Source of the DNA: Modestobacter marinus
GTDB taxonomy: Bacteria > Actinomycetota > Actinomycetes > Mycobacteriales > Geodermatophilaceae
Assembly (NCBI RefSeq): GCF_019799945.1
Contig: NZ_JABGCH010000003.1
Coordinates: 62,001-126,000, forward strand
Reading direction: 5' to 3'
DNA length: 64,000 bases
Shown here in pieces: positions 19,016 to 27,806 of this stretch (its first letter is position 1; each line of letters starts with the position of its first letter). A model generated the notes under the pieces. That model was given only the letters and a program-made list of their open reading frames with translations, searched no databases and was not told the origin of the DNA. The position numbers were made by a program, and so were the translations under genes.

Positions 19016-19141
19016 TCAGCAGGAGTCCGAGCTCTTCCAGCTCTTCCAGCTCTTGCTGCACCAGCTCTTCCAGCTCTTGCTGCACCAGCTCTTCCACGAC
19101 CTGGTCTTGGCCTTGTACGTGACCTCACCGATGACGCGCAT
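19016..19141 (-). CDS. Candidate precursor peptide with Trp/Lys/Ser/Cys repeats
   Basis: A 41-residue gene shorter than usual annotation cut-offs. The ATG at 19141 lies 5 bases after the ABC exporter stop, and its ribosome site GGGGGGGAGG occupies the exporter's last codons. Residues 1-14 (MRVIGEVTYKAKTR) look like a leader. From residue 15 the peptide repeats SWKSWCSK twice and then SWKSWK, ending SSDSC. It has 11 Ser, 8 Lys, 6 Trp and 3 Cys and is strongly cationic. The 24-base repeat is nearly perfect at DNA level, yet the frame stays open and ends in TGA. No secretion signal is visible, so the adjacent exporter is the likely route. I recognise no family; precursor status is inferred. Confidence 0.75.
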   Translation of the reverse strand: MRVIGEVTYKAKTRSWKSWCSKSWKSWCSKSWKSWKSSDSC

Positions 19142-19146
19142 GACTC

Positions 19147-21018
19147 TCACCTCCCCCCCGAGATGTCAGACGCCGGAGCCGGCCGGTTGTGGTCGGCGGC
19201 GACAGGATGGGTCGGTTCGAGGGCCGGCACCCGGTCGGAGCGGGCCGGCTCCACGGCGGGCGGGGCCACGGCCGGCGGGGACGCGGTCGGGTGACCCCGG
19301 TGCCGGGAGCTCCGTCGCAGGGGCGTGACGTGAACGGTGCGGTCGGCAATCGCGGCGAGGACCGGGTCGTGGGTGACCAGCAGGACCGTGCGGTCGCGGG
19401 TCGCGGTGCGGATGGCCCCGATGACCTGGCGGGCGGACTCGGCGTCGAGGGACGTGGTCGGCTCGTCCAGCAGCACCGCCGGGGCGGAGGACACGACCGC
19501 ACGGGCCAGCGCGACCCGTCGCCGCTGGCCACCGGACAGCCGCACGCCGCTCTCGCCGAGGGGGGTGTCGTACCCCTCGGGCAGGGCGTGCGCGAACTCG
19601 TCGACCCAGGCCGCCCGCCCGGCGGCGAGCACCTGCGCCCGGGTCGCGTCGGCGGAGCCGAAGGCGATGTTCTCGGCGAGCGTGCCGTCGAGCAACCACG
19701 GGTCTTGCGGCACGAACGCGATCTGCTGGCGCAGCGCCACGGGCGACAGCTCGCGGACGTCGACCCCGTCGATGAGCACCCTGCCCGCGTCGACGTCGTA
19801 GAGGCGCAGCAGCAGGTGCAGGACCGTGCTCTTGCCCGCGCCGCTGGGGCCGAACAGGCACACCGTCTCCCCGGCGGCGACGGTGAGGTCAAAGTGGGAC
19901 AGCACCGGCCGGTCGGGGTTGTAGGCGAACGACACGTCGTGCAGCCGCAGGCTCTCGCGCACCGGCGGCACGGGCCGGGGCTGCGCCGGCTCCTGCACCG
20001 CCTCTTCGCAGGACAGCACCTCGCTCAGCCGCAGGGCGCTCGCGCTGGACCGCGCCCACACGGCGGTCAGCCGGACCAGGCTGCGCACCGGCGACTGCAG
20101 GTTGCCCAGGTAGCTCAGCACGACCAGCAGCTCACCGATGCTCAGCCGCCCCGCCCGGACCTGGAGGCCGCCGGCGACCAGGACGATCCCGGTCCCGATC
20201 GACAGCACGATGCTGGGGACCGGCGCCCAGCGGGCCTCGGTCGTCGCCGCGTTCACCTTCGCCTCGACCGCCCGGTCGTTCGGCTCGGCGAACATGCTCC
20301 GCGCCCGGTCCACCCGGCCGAAGGCCTGCACCGCGCGGACGTTGCGCAGCAGGTCCGTCGTCGTCCCGGACAGGCGTCCGGTGGCGTCCCGCGCCTCGAG
20401 CTCGGCCGCCCGGATCCGGCGGCGCTGGCGGGCGGTCAGGACGATCAGGAACGGCAGGACGGTGAGGCCGAGCCAGGCCAGCGACGGGTCGAGCATCAGC
20501 AGGATCGTCAGCGAGCTGACCAGGAGCACCGCGCTCGGCAGGAACGACGTGCACAGCGCGGTGAGGGCGTCGAGCACCCGCCCCACGTCGCTGGTGAGCC
20601 GGGAGAGCACCTCCCCGGTGCGCACGCGGTCGTGCCAGCGCAGGGAGAGCGACAGCACGTGGCTGAAGACGGCCGCCCGGAGCGCGCCCGCGATCCGGAC
20701 GGCGGAACGCTCGGCCTGCCATCGGGCGCCGGCGTCGAGCAGCCCGCCACACGCGGTGAGCGCGACGGTGGCGACGCCGGACGCGATGAGCAGCCCGGTG
20801 GGGCCGAGGCCCTCCAGCGCCCGCATGGGACCGGTGAAGGGACGCCCCACGATCGCGTGGTCGACCGCCAGGGCCAGCGGCCAGGGGGAGGCGAGCCGGC
20901 AGCCGATCTCCGCCGTCGCCATGCCGATGCTCAAGCCGAGCCGGACCCGCTCCGGCCGGAGGAACGGAACCGCCACGGTCAGCGCGCCGACGCGCGGCGC
21001 GGGCCCGTGGTGAGACAT
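19147..21018 (-). CDS. ABC exporter, fused membrane and ATPase domains
   Basis: A 623-residue half-transporter that should work as a homodimer. The membrane domain (about 20-320) has six segments and the coupling helix region RTGEVLSRLTSDVGRV. The ATPase domain has the P-loop GPSGAGKST at 390-398, LSGGQ at 494-498, Walker B VLLDEP near 515 and the switch His549 in VTHDP. About 60 poorly conserved residues follow. There is no N-terminal C39 peptidase, so any leader must be cut by another protein. The ATG at 21018 (MSHHGPAPRVG) is the best start. It is first in an apparent operon with the repeat peptide and kinase. Confidence 0.9.
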   Translation of the reverse strand: MSHHGPAPRVGALTVAVPFLRPERVRLGLSIGMATAEIGCRLASPWPLALAVDHAIVGRPFTGPMRALEGLGPTGLLIASGVATVALTACGGLLDAGARWQAERSAVRIAGALRAAVFSHVLSLSLRWHDRVRTGEVLSRLTSDVGRVLDALTALCTSFLPSAVLLVSSLTILLMLDPSLAWLGLTVLPFLIVLTARQRRRIRAAELEARDATGRLSGTTTDLLRNVRAVQAFGRVDRARSMFAEPNDRAVEAKVNAATTEARWAPVPSIVLSIGTGIVLVAGGLQVRAGRLSIGELLVVLSYLGNLQSPVRSLVRLTAVWARSSASALRLSEVLSCEEAVQEPAQPRPVPPVRESLRLHDVSFAYNPDRPVLSHFDLTVAAGETVCLFGPSGAGKSTVLHLLLRLYDVDAGRVLIDGVDVRELSPVALRQQIAFVPQDPWLLDGTLAENIAFGSADATRAQVLAAGRAAWVDEFAHALPEGYDTPLGESGVRLSGGQRRRVALARAVVSSAPAVLLDEPTTSLDAESARQVIGAIRTATRDRTVLLVTHDPVLAAIADRTVHVTPLRRSSRHRGHPTASPPAVAPPAVEPARSDRVPALEPTHPVAADHNRPAPASDISGGR

Positions 21019-21062
21019 GCACCGAGCGTGCCGAGCCCGGCGGGCGGAACGACATTGGACGT

Positions 21063-21076
21063 TGGTACTAGTACCA
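21063..21076. promoter_or_regulatory. 14-bp palindrome in the divergent exporter/histidine kinase promoter
   Basis: TGGTACTAGTACCA is a perfect palindrome 45 bases before the exporter ATG and 112 bases before the histidine kinase start. It resembles binding sites of NarL-type response regulators in Streptomyces, such as the MacR site TGAGTAC-NN-GTACTCA, which also control adjacent membrane-protein genes. I infer it is the operator for the regulator at 22522-23160. Confidence 0.6.
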
Positions 21077-21187
21077 CCCGGCCGAGGAGCGGTCATGCGG
21101 ACGGACCATTCCGGGACACGCCAGTCTACGAAGACACCCGGAACGGGTGAGGTCCACTGTCGGCAGGGGCGGCTACCGTTTGAATCT

Positions 21188-22525
21188 GTGGCGCACGACA
21201 CATCGGGCCGACGTCAGCCGGCCTTCCGCGGTGAGCAGCGGTCGGAGACGGCGACCGTCGCGGTGTTCGTCCTCCTCGCGATCGTGGCGGCATGCGGCCT
21301 GGCCGCATCCGTGGGCGCGGCCGCCCGGCGCACCGGCGCGGAGGAGGCCTCCCGGTCCTTCCGCCAGCTCGCCGCGGTGGTGGCCGGGTCGGTGGTCGCC
21401 CCGCTGCTGACACCGCAGCTGGTCGGCGGGTCGGCGGCGGCCGAGGCCCGGCTGGACCTGGCGGTCGACCGGTTGGAGGCGACCGCCCCGGTGGTGGCCG
21501 TCGCGGTCCGGGACGACGAGGGGGACGTCGTCTGGAGCGACGACCCGAGCGCCACGGCGGCACCGCTGCAGCCCGCCCAGCGCACGGCCCTCATGGACCG
21601 CACGCTCGTCCTCACGTCGCCCGACGGCGCCGCCCGGGACGAGCTCAGCGCGTCCGTCGGGGTCCAGGCCACCGGGGGCACGCCCCTGCTGGTGGAGGTG
21701 ACCGGCCGGACGGACGACCTCGCCGCCACCGGGGCGCGGTCGGCGTGGACCTCGTTCGCGCCCCTCGCGCTGGGTGCCCTCCTGCTCCTGCAGCTGGCGC
21801 AGCTGCCGTTCCTCTGGCGCCTGGCCCGCCGGGTCCGGCAGCACGCCCGGACGGAGGCCGCCCTGCGCAAGGCGGCCCTGGCCGCGACCGGCCTGGAGCG
21901 CCGCCGGATCGCCAGCGAGGTGCACGACGACGTCCTGCCCGGGCTGCACGCCCTGATCTACGAGCTGGACGCACAGCGGCTGGCGCGCGTCCAGCGGGAC
22001 GGGGACGCCGCGCTGTTCGACCGGGTGGCGGAGGGCCTGCGCTCGGGCATCCGCCGGCTGCGGGCCCTGCTCCTGGACCTCAGCGAGCAGCGGGTCCCGG
22101 AGCAGGGACTGGAAGCGGCGCTGGCCCGGGCGGCCGACCGGATGGCCGCGACCGGTGTCGAGGTGTCGGTGCAGGCGGCCGACCTCGACCGCCTGCCGGG
22201 TCCGGTCGCGGAGGTCCTGTACCGCTGCGCACAGGAATCACTGCGGAACGTCGCGGCACACAGCGGAGCGGAACGAGTCGACATCGCCGTCGCCGTGGAC
22301 GCCGCCGAGGCCACCATGACGGTCGACGATGACGGCCGAGGCTTCGAGGGCTCTCGACTGGCCGAGAAGAGAGCCGCCGGGCACCTGGGACTCCAGGCCC
22401 TGGGCGACCTGGTGGCGGACCAGGGCGGGTCGTTGACGGCCTCCAGCTCGCCGGGACAGGGGACCCGCATCGTCGCGCGTGTCCCGCTGGACGACGTGAG
22501 GGTCGACATGGGGGTGCAACGGTGA
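21188..22525 (+). CDS. Sensor histidine kinase, NarX/HisKA_3 type
   Basis: A 445-residue membrane sensor. TM1 is at about 23-45, an extracytoplasmic domain of about 145 residues follows, and TM2 is at 191-211. The HisKA_3 dimerisation domain has the phospho-acceptor His246 in SEVHDDVLPGL, and the HATPase has CAQESLRNVAAHSGA, DDDGRGFEG and GHLGLQAL. It should phosphorylate the adjacent response regulator. The GTG at 21188 is chosen; the longer frame from 21017 would cross the promoter palindrome. Its stop overlaps the regulator start by 4 bases. The signal is unknown; antimicrobial peptide or envelope stress is plausible from context. Confidence 0.9.
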   Translation: MAHDTSGRRQPAFRGEQRSETATVAVFVLLAIVAACGLAASVGAAARRTGAEEASRSFRQLAAVVAGSVVAPLLTPQLVGGSAAAEARLDLAVDRLEATAPVVAVAVRDDEGDVVWSDDPSATAAPLQPAQRTALMDRTLVLTSPDGAARDELSASVGVQATGGTPLLVEVTGRTDDLAATGARSAWTSFAPLALGALLLLQLAQLPFLWRLARRVRQHARTEAALRKAALAATGLERRRIASEVHDDVLPGLHALIYELDAQRLARVQRDGDAALFDRVAEGLRSGIRRLRALLLDLSEQRVPEQGLEAALARAADRMAATGVEVSVQAADLDRLPGPVAEVLYRCAQESLRNVAAHSGAERVDIAVAVDAAEATMTVDDDGRGFEGSRLAEKRAAGHLGLQALGDLVADQGGSLTASSSPGQGTRIVARVPLDDVRVDMGVQR

Positions 22526-23160
22526 TCCGGGTCCTCGTCGTGGACGATCACGAGGTGGTGCGCCGCGGGCTGGCCGCGTTGCTGGGTGCCACCGGTGACC
22601 TCGAGTGCGTGGGCACGGTGCCCGACGGCGACCAGGTGCTGGCCGAGGTGGACCGGTCCGCAGCGGACGTGGTCATGCTGGACCTGTCCATGCCCGGCCG
22701 GGACGGCGTCTCGGTCATCCGGGCGCTCCGCCGGGCCGGCCGGCCGGTCGGGGTTCTGGTGCTGACGTCCTTCCAGGAACCGGAGCGGGTGCTGGAGGCG
22801 ATGCAGGCCGGGGCCGACGGCTACCTGCTCAAGGACGCCCGGGGCGAGCGGATCCTCGACGGGGTCCGTGCCGTGGCCGCGGGGGGAGCGCCCATCGACC
22901 CGTCGGTCGCCCGGTTCCTGCTGACCGACCTTCGCCAGCACGCGGGGCTCGACGGCTTGACCGACCGGGAGCGCGAGGTCCTGGAACTCGTCCGCCAGGG
23001 CCTGCCCAACAAGTCCATCGCGCGGCGGCTGCAGATCACCGAGCGGACGGTCAAGGCGCACGTCACGAACATCTTGCTGCGCCTGGGGGTGTCCGACCGG
23101 ACCCAGGCGGCCCTGCTGGCCGAACGGCACCTGCACCCAGCGGGGGTGTCCGGGGGGTGA
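22522..23160 (+). CDS. Response regulator, NarL/FixJ family
   Basis: A 212-residue regulator. The receiver has the acidic pair Asp8-Asp9, phospho-acceptor Asp54 in VVMLDLSMPG, Thr82 and Lys104. A LuxR-type helix-turn-helix follows at about 144-195 (LTDREREVLELVRQGLPNKS). It is the partner of the preceding histidine kinase, overlapping it by 4 bases, and overlaps the next gene by 4 bases too. The 14-bp palindrome at 21063-21076 is its likely binding site. Confidence 0.93.
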   Translation: MIRVLVVDDHEVVRRGLAALLGATGDLECVGTVPDGDQVLAEVDRSAADVVMLDLSMPGRDGVSVIRALRRAGRPVGVLVLTSFQEPERVLEAMQAGADGYLLKDARGERILDGVRAVAAGGAPIDPSVARFLLTDLRQHAGLDGLTDREREVLELVRQGLPNKSIARRLQITERTVKAHVTNILLRLGVSDRTQAALLAERHLHPAGVSGG

Positions 23161-24389
23161 GCACCGTGCACGGGCACTCCGCTGACCGCGCGGCAAACGC
23201 CGGCGTGCCCGGTCCTGACCAACCCGATCCCCGGCACCGCCCCGTGGTGCTGTACGTCCCGCCACGCACCGCCGGCCAGCGGAGCCGGGGGGTGCGCGCG
23301 ATGCTGCCCGCCGCGGCCGGCAGCGTCGTCCTGATCGTCTCGCTGCTGCTCGGGACGCTCGCCGGCGCGTGGGCCGGCTCGCGGGTGGTGGCACCCGGGG
23401 CCGGGGATCCCACCGCCGGCACGGTCTCCATCCCGCCTCTCCCGACCCTGGACCTGCCGGTGGAGCGGGCGTCGGTCCCGCGGGCCACCGTTCCCCCGGA
23501 GGACGCCTTGACCCCGGCGGTCCCCGCCGACGTGCCCGCCACGCCACAGCTCCCCGGACCGGTCGCGAGGGACCACGCGGTCGTCCCCGTCGACACCGCG
23601 GTCCGGTCCCCCCAGGTGCCGGCCCGGGCCGGTTCGGCCGCCCCCGCGACCCGTTCCCAGGCCGTGGACCAGCCGGCGCCGGCCGCCCCCGCGCCGGTCC
23701 AGCCGGCGCCGGCCGCCCCCGCACCCGCCGTCCCCGCACCCGCCGACCCCGCCCCGGCCGAGCCTGCGACCGACGAGACCGCGACCGACGAGACGGCGAC
23801 CGACGACACCGACACGGGCGACACCGCGACCGCGACCGACGACACCGACACGGGCGACACCGCGACCGCGACCGACGACACCGACACGGGCGACACCGCG
23901 ACCGCGACCGACGACACCGACACGGGCGACACCGCGACCGCGACCGACGACACCGACACGGGCGACACCGCGACCGCGACCGACGACACCGACACGGGCG
24001 ACACCGCGACCGACGAGACCGCGACCGACGAGACGGCGACCGACGACACCGACACGGGCGACACCGCGACCGACGAGACCGCGACCGACGAGACCGCGAC
24101 CGACGACACCGACACGGGCGACACCGCGACCGACGAGACCGCCGCCGACGAGTCGACCTCGGACGAGTCGACCCCGGACGACGGGGACAGCGGGAAAGGG
24201 GACGCATCCGCGGACCAGGAGGACGCCCGCGCGCAGGACGAGGACGGGGACGAGGGCGCCGCCCCGGCCCCGGACGAGGACCAGGACGACCAGGACGACC
24301 AGGACCAGGGCGGCCAGGGCGGCCAGGACGGCCAGGACGACGACACCGGGGGCGAGTCCGACCCCGGGCGGCCGTCCGACTGTGGGTGA
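23157..24389 (+). CDS. Membrane-anchored Pro/Ala-rich and Asp/Thr-repeat acidic protein
   Basis: A 410-residue low-complexity protein, translationally coupled to the response regulator (GTG at 23157, 4-base overlap). About 48 cytoplasmic residues precede one membrane segment at 50-73. A Pro/Ala-rich stalk reaches about 203. Perfect Asp/Thr repeats follow to about 325, with the unit TATDDTDTGD and longer TDETATDETATDDTDTGD units. The tail is Asp/Glu/Gln/Gly-rich and ends in Cys. DTDTGD occurs eight times and resembles DxDxG calcium loops, though no folded calcium-binding domain is evident. The outside part is almost purely acidic. No family recognised; with the cationic peptide nearby, a sequestering or immunity role is a hypothesis. 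Confidence 0.75.
   Translation: MSTVHGHSADRAANAGVPGPDQPDPRHRPVVLYVPPRTAGQRSRGVRAMLPAAAGSVVLIVSLLLGTLAGAWAGSRVVAPGAGDPTAGTVSIPPLPTLDLPVERASVPRATVPPEDALTPAVPADVPATPQLPGPVARDHAVVPVDTAVRSPQVPARAGSAAPATRSQAVDQPAPAAPAPVQPAPAAPAPAVPAPADPAPAEPATDETATDETATDDTDTGDTATATDDTDTGDTATATDDTDTGDTATATDDTDTGDTATATDDTDTGDTATATDDTDTGDTATDETATDETATDDTDTGDTATDETATDETATDDTDTGDTATDETAADESTSDESTPDDGDSGKGDASADQEDARAQDEDGDEGAAPAPDEDQDDQDDQDQGGQGGQDGQDDDTGGESDPGRPSDCG
23766..24145 (+). repeat. In-frame 36-bp and 60-bp tandem repeats
   Basis: Within the acidic protein gene, 36-bp units (GCGACCGCGACCGACGACAC at the start of a unit) repeat five times almost without change. They are flanked by longer 60-bp units containing the same 3' half. 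Nucleotide identity is nearly complete, so repeat number should vary between strains by slippage or recombination. There are no spacers, so this is not a CRISPR array. Confidence 0.85.
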
Positions 24390-24402
24390 CGGTCCGCGGA
24401 GC

Positions 24403-25791
24403 TCAGCGGGTGCGGCGGAGCAGCGCCAGGAACATCGCGTCGGTGCCGTGGCGGTGCGGCCACAGCTGCCCCTGGTCCCCGCGGGCGATCCCGGGCACCT
24501 CGGGGAACAGCGGTGCGACGGGCTCCACCTCGACGTCGTCCCGGGCGGCCGCCGCGTCGACCACGTCGACGGTCTCCGCGGTGTGCGGCGAGCAGGTCAC
24601 GTAGGCCACCACTCCCCCGGGCCGCACGGCGGCCAGCGCGCTCCCCAGCAGCCGGTGCTGCAGCTCGGCCAGCGGGGCGACGTCCTCGGGGGTGCGCCGC
24701 CAGCGCACCTCCGGCCGCCGCCGCAGGGCGCCCAGGCCGGTGCACGGGGCGTCGAGCAGCACCCGGTCGAACGAGCCCGCCGCCCAGTCGGGGTCGGTGG
24801 CGTCGGTGACCAGGACGTCGACGTCGTCCTCACCGGCCAGGGCGGCGCGCACGAGCTCGGCGCGGTGCGGCGCCCGGTCGGCGGCGGTGAGGTGCACGCC
24901 CTCGGGCCGGACGGCGGCCAGCAGCCCGGCCTTGCCCCCGGGCCCGGCGCACATGTCGAGCCACGCCCGCTCGGGCCCGTCGACCGGAGCCCGGGTGAGG
25001 GCGAGCGCGGCGAGTTGGCTGCCCTCGTCCTGCACCGCGGCCAGCCCCGAGCGCACCGCGGGCAGCCGCCCCGGGTCGCCGGAGGGCAGCCGGACGGCGT
25101 ACGGCGAGAACGGGCCGGGCTCGCCGCCCGCCTGGGCCGCCAGCTCGTCCCGCGGGATCCGCCGGGCCACCAGGTGCACCTCGGGGGCGGCGTCGTCGGC
25201 GAGCAGCGCCGGCTCCAGCTCGGCCGGATCGTCCAGCGCATCCCGCCAGGCCTCGACGATCCAGCGCGGGTGGTCGGTGGTCAGCGCGAGCCGGGCGTCG
25301 TCGTCCAGGGGGTGCAGGGCCTCGACCCAGGCCGCCCGGTCGCCGCCGGCGGCCACCTTGCGCAGCACGGCGTTCACCAGGCCGGAGGCTCCGGTGCCGA
25401 CGATCGCGCGGGTCAGCGCGACGGTCGTGTCGACCGCCGCGTGCGCCGGCACCCGGAGGTCGAGCAGCTGGTAGGTGCCCAGCCGCAGCAGGTCCAGCAC
25501 CCGCGGCTCGAGCTCGGACAGCGGCCGGGACACCAGCGTGCCCAGCACCGCGTCCAGCGTGCCGGTGGCCCGCAGCGTGCCGTAGGCCAGCTGGGTGGCG
25601 AAGGCCGCGTCGCGCTCGGCGAGGTCGGCGGCGCGCTCCCGGAGCAGCTGGGGCAGCAGCAGGTTGGCGTAGGCGGCCCGGCCGGTGACCCCGTCGAGGA
25701 CGTCGAAGGCGGTCAGCCGGGCACCGTCGAGGACCGGCCGGTGCCGCCGGGTGGGTGGGCGCCGGTCGGGCCGGCGCGGGGGCGGGGTCAC
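24403..25791 (-). CDS. rsmB: 16S rRNA (cytosine-C5)-methyltransferase RsmB
   Basis: RsmB methylates C967 of 16S rRNA using S-adenosylmethionine. The 462-residue protein has an N-terminal NusB-like RNA-binding domain (about 20-160) and a C-terminal methyltransferase domain with [13 protein letters not shown], the [18 protein letters not shown] motif and [14 protein letters not shown]. Both Cys residues of the PC and TCS motifs are present, as required for C5 methylation. The GTG start at 25791 overlaps the fmt stop by 4 bases. Confidence 0.95.
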   Translation of the reverse strand: MTPPPRRPDRRPPTRRHRPVLDGARLTAFDVLDGVTGRAAYANLLLPQLLRERAADLAERDAAFATQLAYGTLRATGTLDAVLGTLVSRPLSELEPRVLDLLRLGTYQLLDLRVPAHAAVDTTVALTRAIVGTGASGLVNAVLRKVAAGGDRAAWVEALHPLDDDARLALTTDHPRWIVEAWRDALDDPAELEPALLADDAAPEVHLVARRIPRDELAAQAGGEPGPFSPYAVRLPSGDPGRLPAVRSGLAAVQDEGSQLAALALTRAPVDGPERAWLDMCAGPGGKAGLLAAVRPEGVHLTAADRAPHRAELVRAALAGEDDVDVLVTDATDPDWAAGSFDRVLLDAPCTGLGALRRRPEVRWRRTPEDVAPLAELQHRLLGSALAAVRPGGVVAYVTCSPHTAETVDVVDAAAARDDVEVEPVAPLFPEVPGIARGDQGQLWPHRHGTDAMFLALLRRTR

Positions 25792-26717
25792 TCGCCCAGC
25801 CTCTCGCCGGCTGCCGGCCGGGCTCCCCGGGCCCAGTCGGCGGCGGGCAGCATCCGCTTCCCCGCCGGCTGCACCTCGCGCAGCCGGACGGCACCGCGGC
25901 CGGTGCCCACCGTCACGCCCGTCGGCGCGACCGACACCTCACCGGGCGCGAGGTTCGCCGCGTCGGGCACCGGCGCGACCGGGTCCAGCCGCAGCCGGGT
26001 GCCCCGCCACGTCGTCCACGCCCCTGGAGCGGGGGTCACACCGCGGACCCGCCGGTCGACCACGTGCGCCGGCAGCGTCCAGTCGACGCGGGCGTCGGCG
26101 GTCTCGATCCGCGGCGCGAGGCTGACGCCCTCGGCCGGCTGCGGCTGGGGGCGCAGCGAGCCGTCGGCGATGCCATCGAGGGTCGCGACGAGCAGCCGGG
26201 CGCCGCTGACCGCCAGCCGGCCGAGCAGGTCGCCGGCGGTGTCGGTGGACCCGATCGGCTCGGTGACCACGCCGAACACCGGGCCGGTGTCCAGGCCGGG
26301 CTCGAGTCGGAACGTCGCCGCTCCGGTGACCTCGTCGCCGGCCATGATCGCGTGCTGCACGGGGGCCGCTCCGCGCCAGGCCGGCAGCAGGGAGAAGTGC
26401 AGATTCACCCAGCCGTGGCGGGGCACCTCCAGCACCTCCGGCGGGACCAGGGCGCCGTAGGCGACCACCGGTGCGCAGTCGACGTCCAGTCCGCGCAGCT
26501 GGTCGAGGAACTCCGGCTCCCGCGGTGAGCGGGGCGTGAGCACCGGGATCCCGGCGGCGTCGGCGCTCTCGGCGACCGGCGACCGGCTGGTGCGCCGGCC
26601 GCGCCCGGCCGGGGCGTCCGGGCGGGTGAGGACGGCGACCACCTCGTGCCGCGAGCCCAGCAGCGCCTCGAGCGCGACGACCGCAGGTGCCGGCGTGCCG
26701 GCGAACAACAGCCTCAG
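25788..26717 (-). CDS. fmt: Methionyl-tRNA formyltransferase (CTG start)
   Basis: Fmt formylates initiator Met-tRNA using 10-formyl-tetrahydrofolate. The 309-residue protein shows [20 protein letters not shown] at the start, [20 protein letters not shown] (the SLLPxxRG motif), and ETADARVDW in the C-terminal domain. Family members begin M-R-L-x-F-A-G-T-P, which places initiation at CTG 26717; no ATG, GTG or TTG fits better. This CTG overlaps the def stop in the string CTGA, so coupling to def may support the weak start. Confidence 0.9.
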   Translation of the reverse strand: MRLLFAGTPAPAVVALEALLGSRHEVVAVLTRPDAPAGRGRRTSRSPVAESADAAGIPVLTPRSPREPEFLDQLRGLDVDCAPVVAYGALVPPEVLEVPRHGWVNLHFSLLPAWRGAAPVQHAIMAGDEVTGAATFRLEPGLDTGPVFGVVTEPIGSTDTAGDLLGRLAVSGARLLVATLDGIADGSLRPQPQPAEGVSLAPRIETADARVDWTLPAHVVDRRVRGVTPAPGAWTTWRGTRLRLDPVAPVPDAANLAPGEVSVAPTGVTVGTGRGAVRLREVQPAGKRMLPAADWARGARPAAGERLGE

Positions 26718-27271
26718 TGCGGGCTCACCTTCACGACCGGCGGGAACACCGGTTGGCCATCGGGCAGGTAGGACTGCTCCCCCTGCCAGGCGGCGTCGCG
26801 GAGGACCGCCAGCGCGGCCTCCCGGGCCTCGGCGTCGAGCCGGTCGACGAACAGCACGCCGTCGAGGTGGTCGGTCTCGTGCTGGATCGCGCGGGCAAGC
26901 TTGTGCGAGCCCTCGACCCGGATCGGCTCGCCGTGCATGTCCCATCCGGTGGCGGCCACGTACAGGTGCCGGCGGCAGTCGAACCGGAACCCGGGGATGG
27001 ACAGGCAGCCCTCGGCGTCCTCCTCGGTGTCCTCCCCGACCGCGGTGACCTCCGGGTTGACCAGGTGACCGACCTCCCCGTCGACGTACCAGGTGAAGAC
27101 GCGCAGCCCGACACCGATCTGGGGCGCGGCGATGCCCGCCCCGCCGGCGGCGTGCATGGTGTCGGTCAGGTCGGCGACCAGCTGCCGCAGCTCGGCGTCG
27201 AAGTCGACCACGGGGGCGGCGGGGGTGCGCAGCACCGGGTCGCCCATGATCCGGATGGGGGTCACGCTCAC
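26714..27271 (-). CDS. def: Peptide deformylase
   Basis: Def removes the N-formyl group from nascent proteins, the reverse of the Fmt step encoded next. The 185-residue enzyme has [11 protein letters not shown] (motif 1), EGCLSIPG with the metal Cys (motif 2) and QHETDHLDG with the two metal His and catalytic Glu (motif 3). The GTG at 27271 starts [15 protein letters not shown], the usual N-terminus. The stop overlaps the fmt CTG start. Confidence 0.95.
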   Translation of the reverse strand: MSVTPIRIMGDPVLRTPAAPVVDFDAELRQLVADLTDTMHAAGGAGIAAPQIGVGLRVFTWYVDGEVGHLVNPEVTAVGEDTEEDAEGCLSIPGFRFDCRRHLYVAATGWDMHGEPIRVEGSHKLARAIQHETDHLDGVLFVDRLDAEAREAALAVLRDAAWQGEQSYLPDGQPVFPPVVKVSPH

Positions 27272-27308
27272 CCGACGATCGTAGGCGGCGGCCCCTACGG
27301 TGGCTCTC

Positions 27309-27803
27309 GTGACCTCGCTCCTCGCCCACCGGGTCCGTGCCCTGGCCAGCAGCGTGCTCGAGGGTCTGGCCGTCGGCGGCCTGGTGGCCAGCCGGGAGGC
27401 GCCGCCCTGGTCGCGCCCCCGGGTGCTGATCTCGGCCGCCGCCGGCGCCGCCCTCACCGCCGACCAGGCCAGCCTCGAGCTGCCCGCGATGCTCCGCGAG
27501 CACCGCGCCACGGGGACCGTCAGCCCGGCCCCGCCGCACGAACGCCGCGCGCTGGCGCATGCCGGCGCCCACGCCCTGGTCGTCGGCCTGCTGCTGCAGG
27601 TGCTCGACCGGCCGGTCCGCGACCGGCTCGCCCAGCGGGGGGTGCGGCACCCGCACCGGTGGTTCGGCGCGATCGCCGCGGTGGCGCACCTCGCCGCCCT
27701 GGCGCCGGTCTACTGGCGGCTGGCCGCCGACCGGGCCCGCGCGGACGCCGAGCGCGAGGCGGCCATCGAGGCCGAGCTGCAGGAGATGGCCGCCGGTCGC
27801 TGA
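27309..27803 (+). CDS. Hypothetical protein with hydrophobic segments
   Basis: A 164-residue protein divergent from def and convergent with priA. It starts [24 protein letters not shown], with GTG 27300 as an alternative start. Hydrophobic stretches near 45-55, 90-105 and 125-140 may be membrane segments or buried helices. The C-terminus is a charged helix ([19 protein letters not shown]). No domain is recognised. Confidence 0.6.
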   Translation: MTSLLAHRVRALASSVLEGLAVGGLVASREAPPWSRPRVLISAAAGAALTADQASLELPAMLREHRATGTVSPAPPHERRALAHAGAHALVVGLLLQVLDRPVRDRLAQRGVRHPHRWFGAIAAVAHLAALAPVYWRLAADRARADAEREAAIEAELQEMAAGR

Positions 27804-27806
27804 CCG

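Noticed and set aside
18666-19097. Minus-strand frame reading EELVQQELEE repeats across the peptide gene
   Set aside because: It is a frame shadow of the 24-bp repeats; it runs on into the kinase gene out of frame and lacks a ribosome site, unlike the frame starting at 19141.
23766-24145. Possible CRISPR array
   Set aside because: The repeats are directly adjacent, keep one reading frame and have no unique spacers; there are no cas genes.
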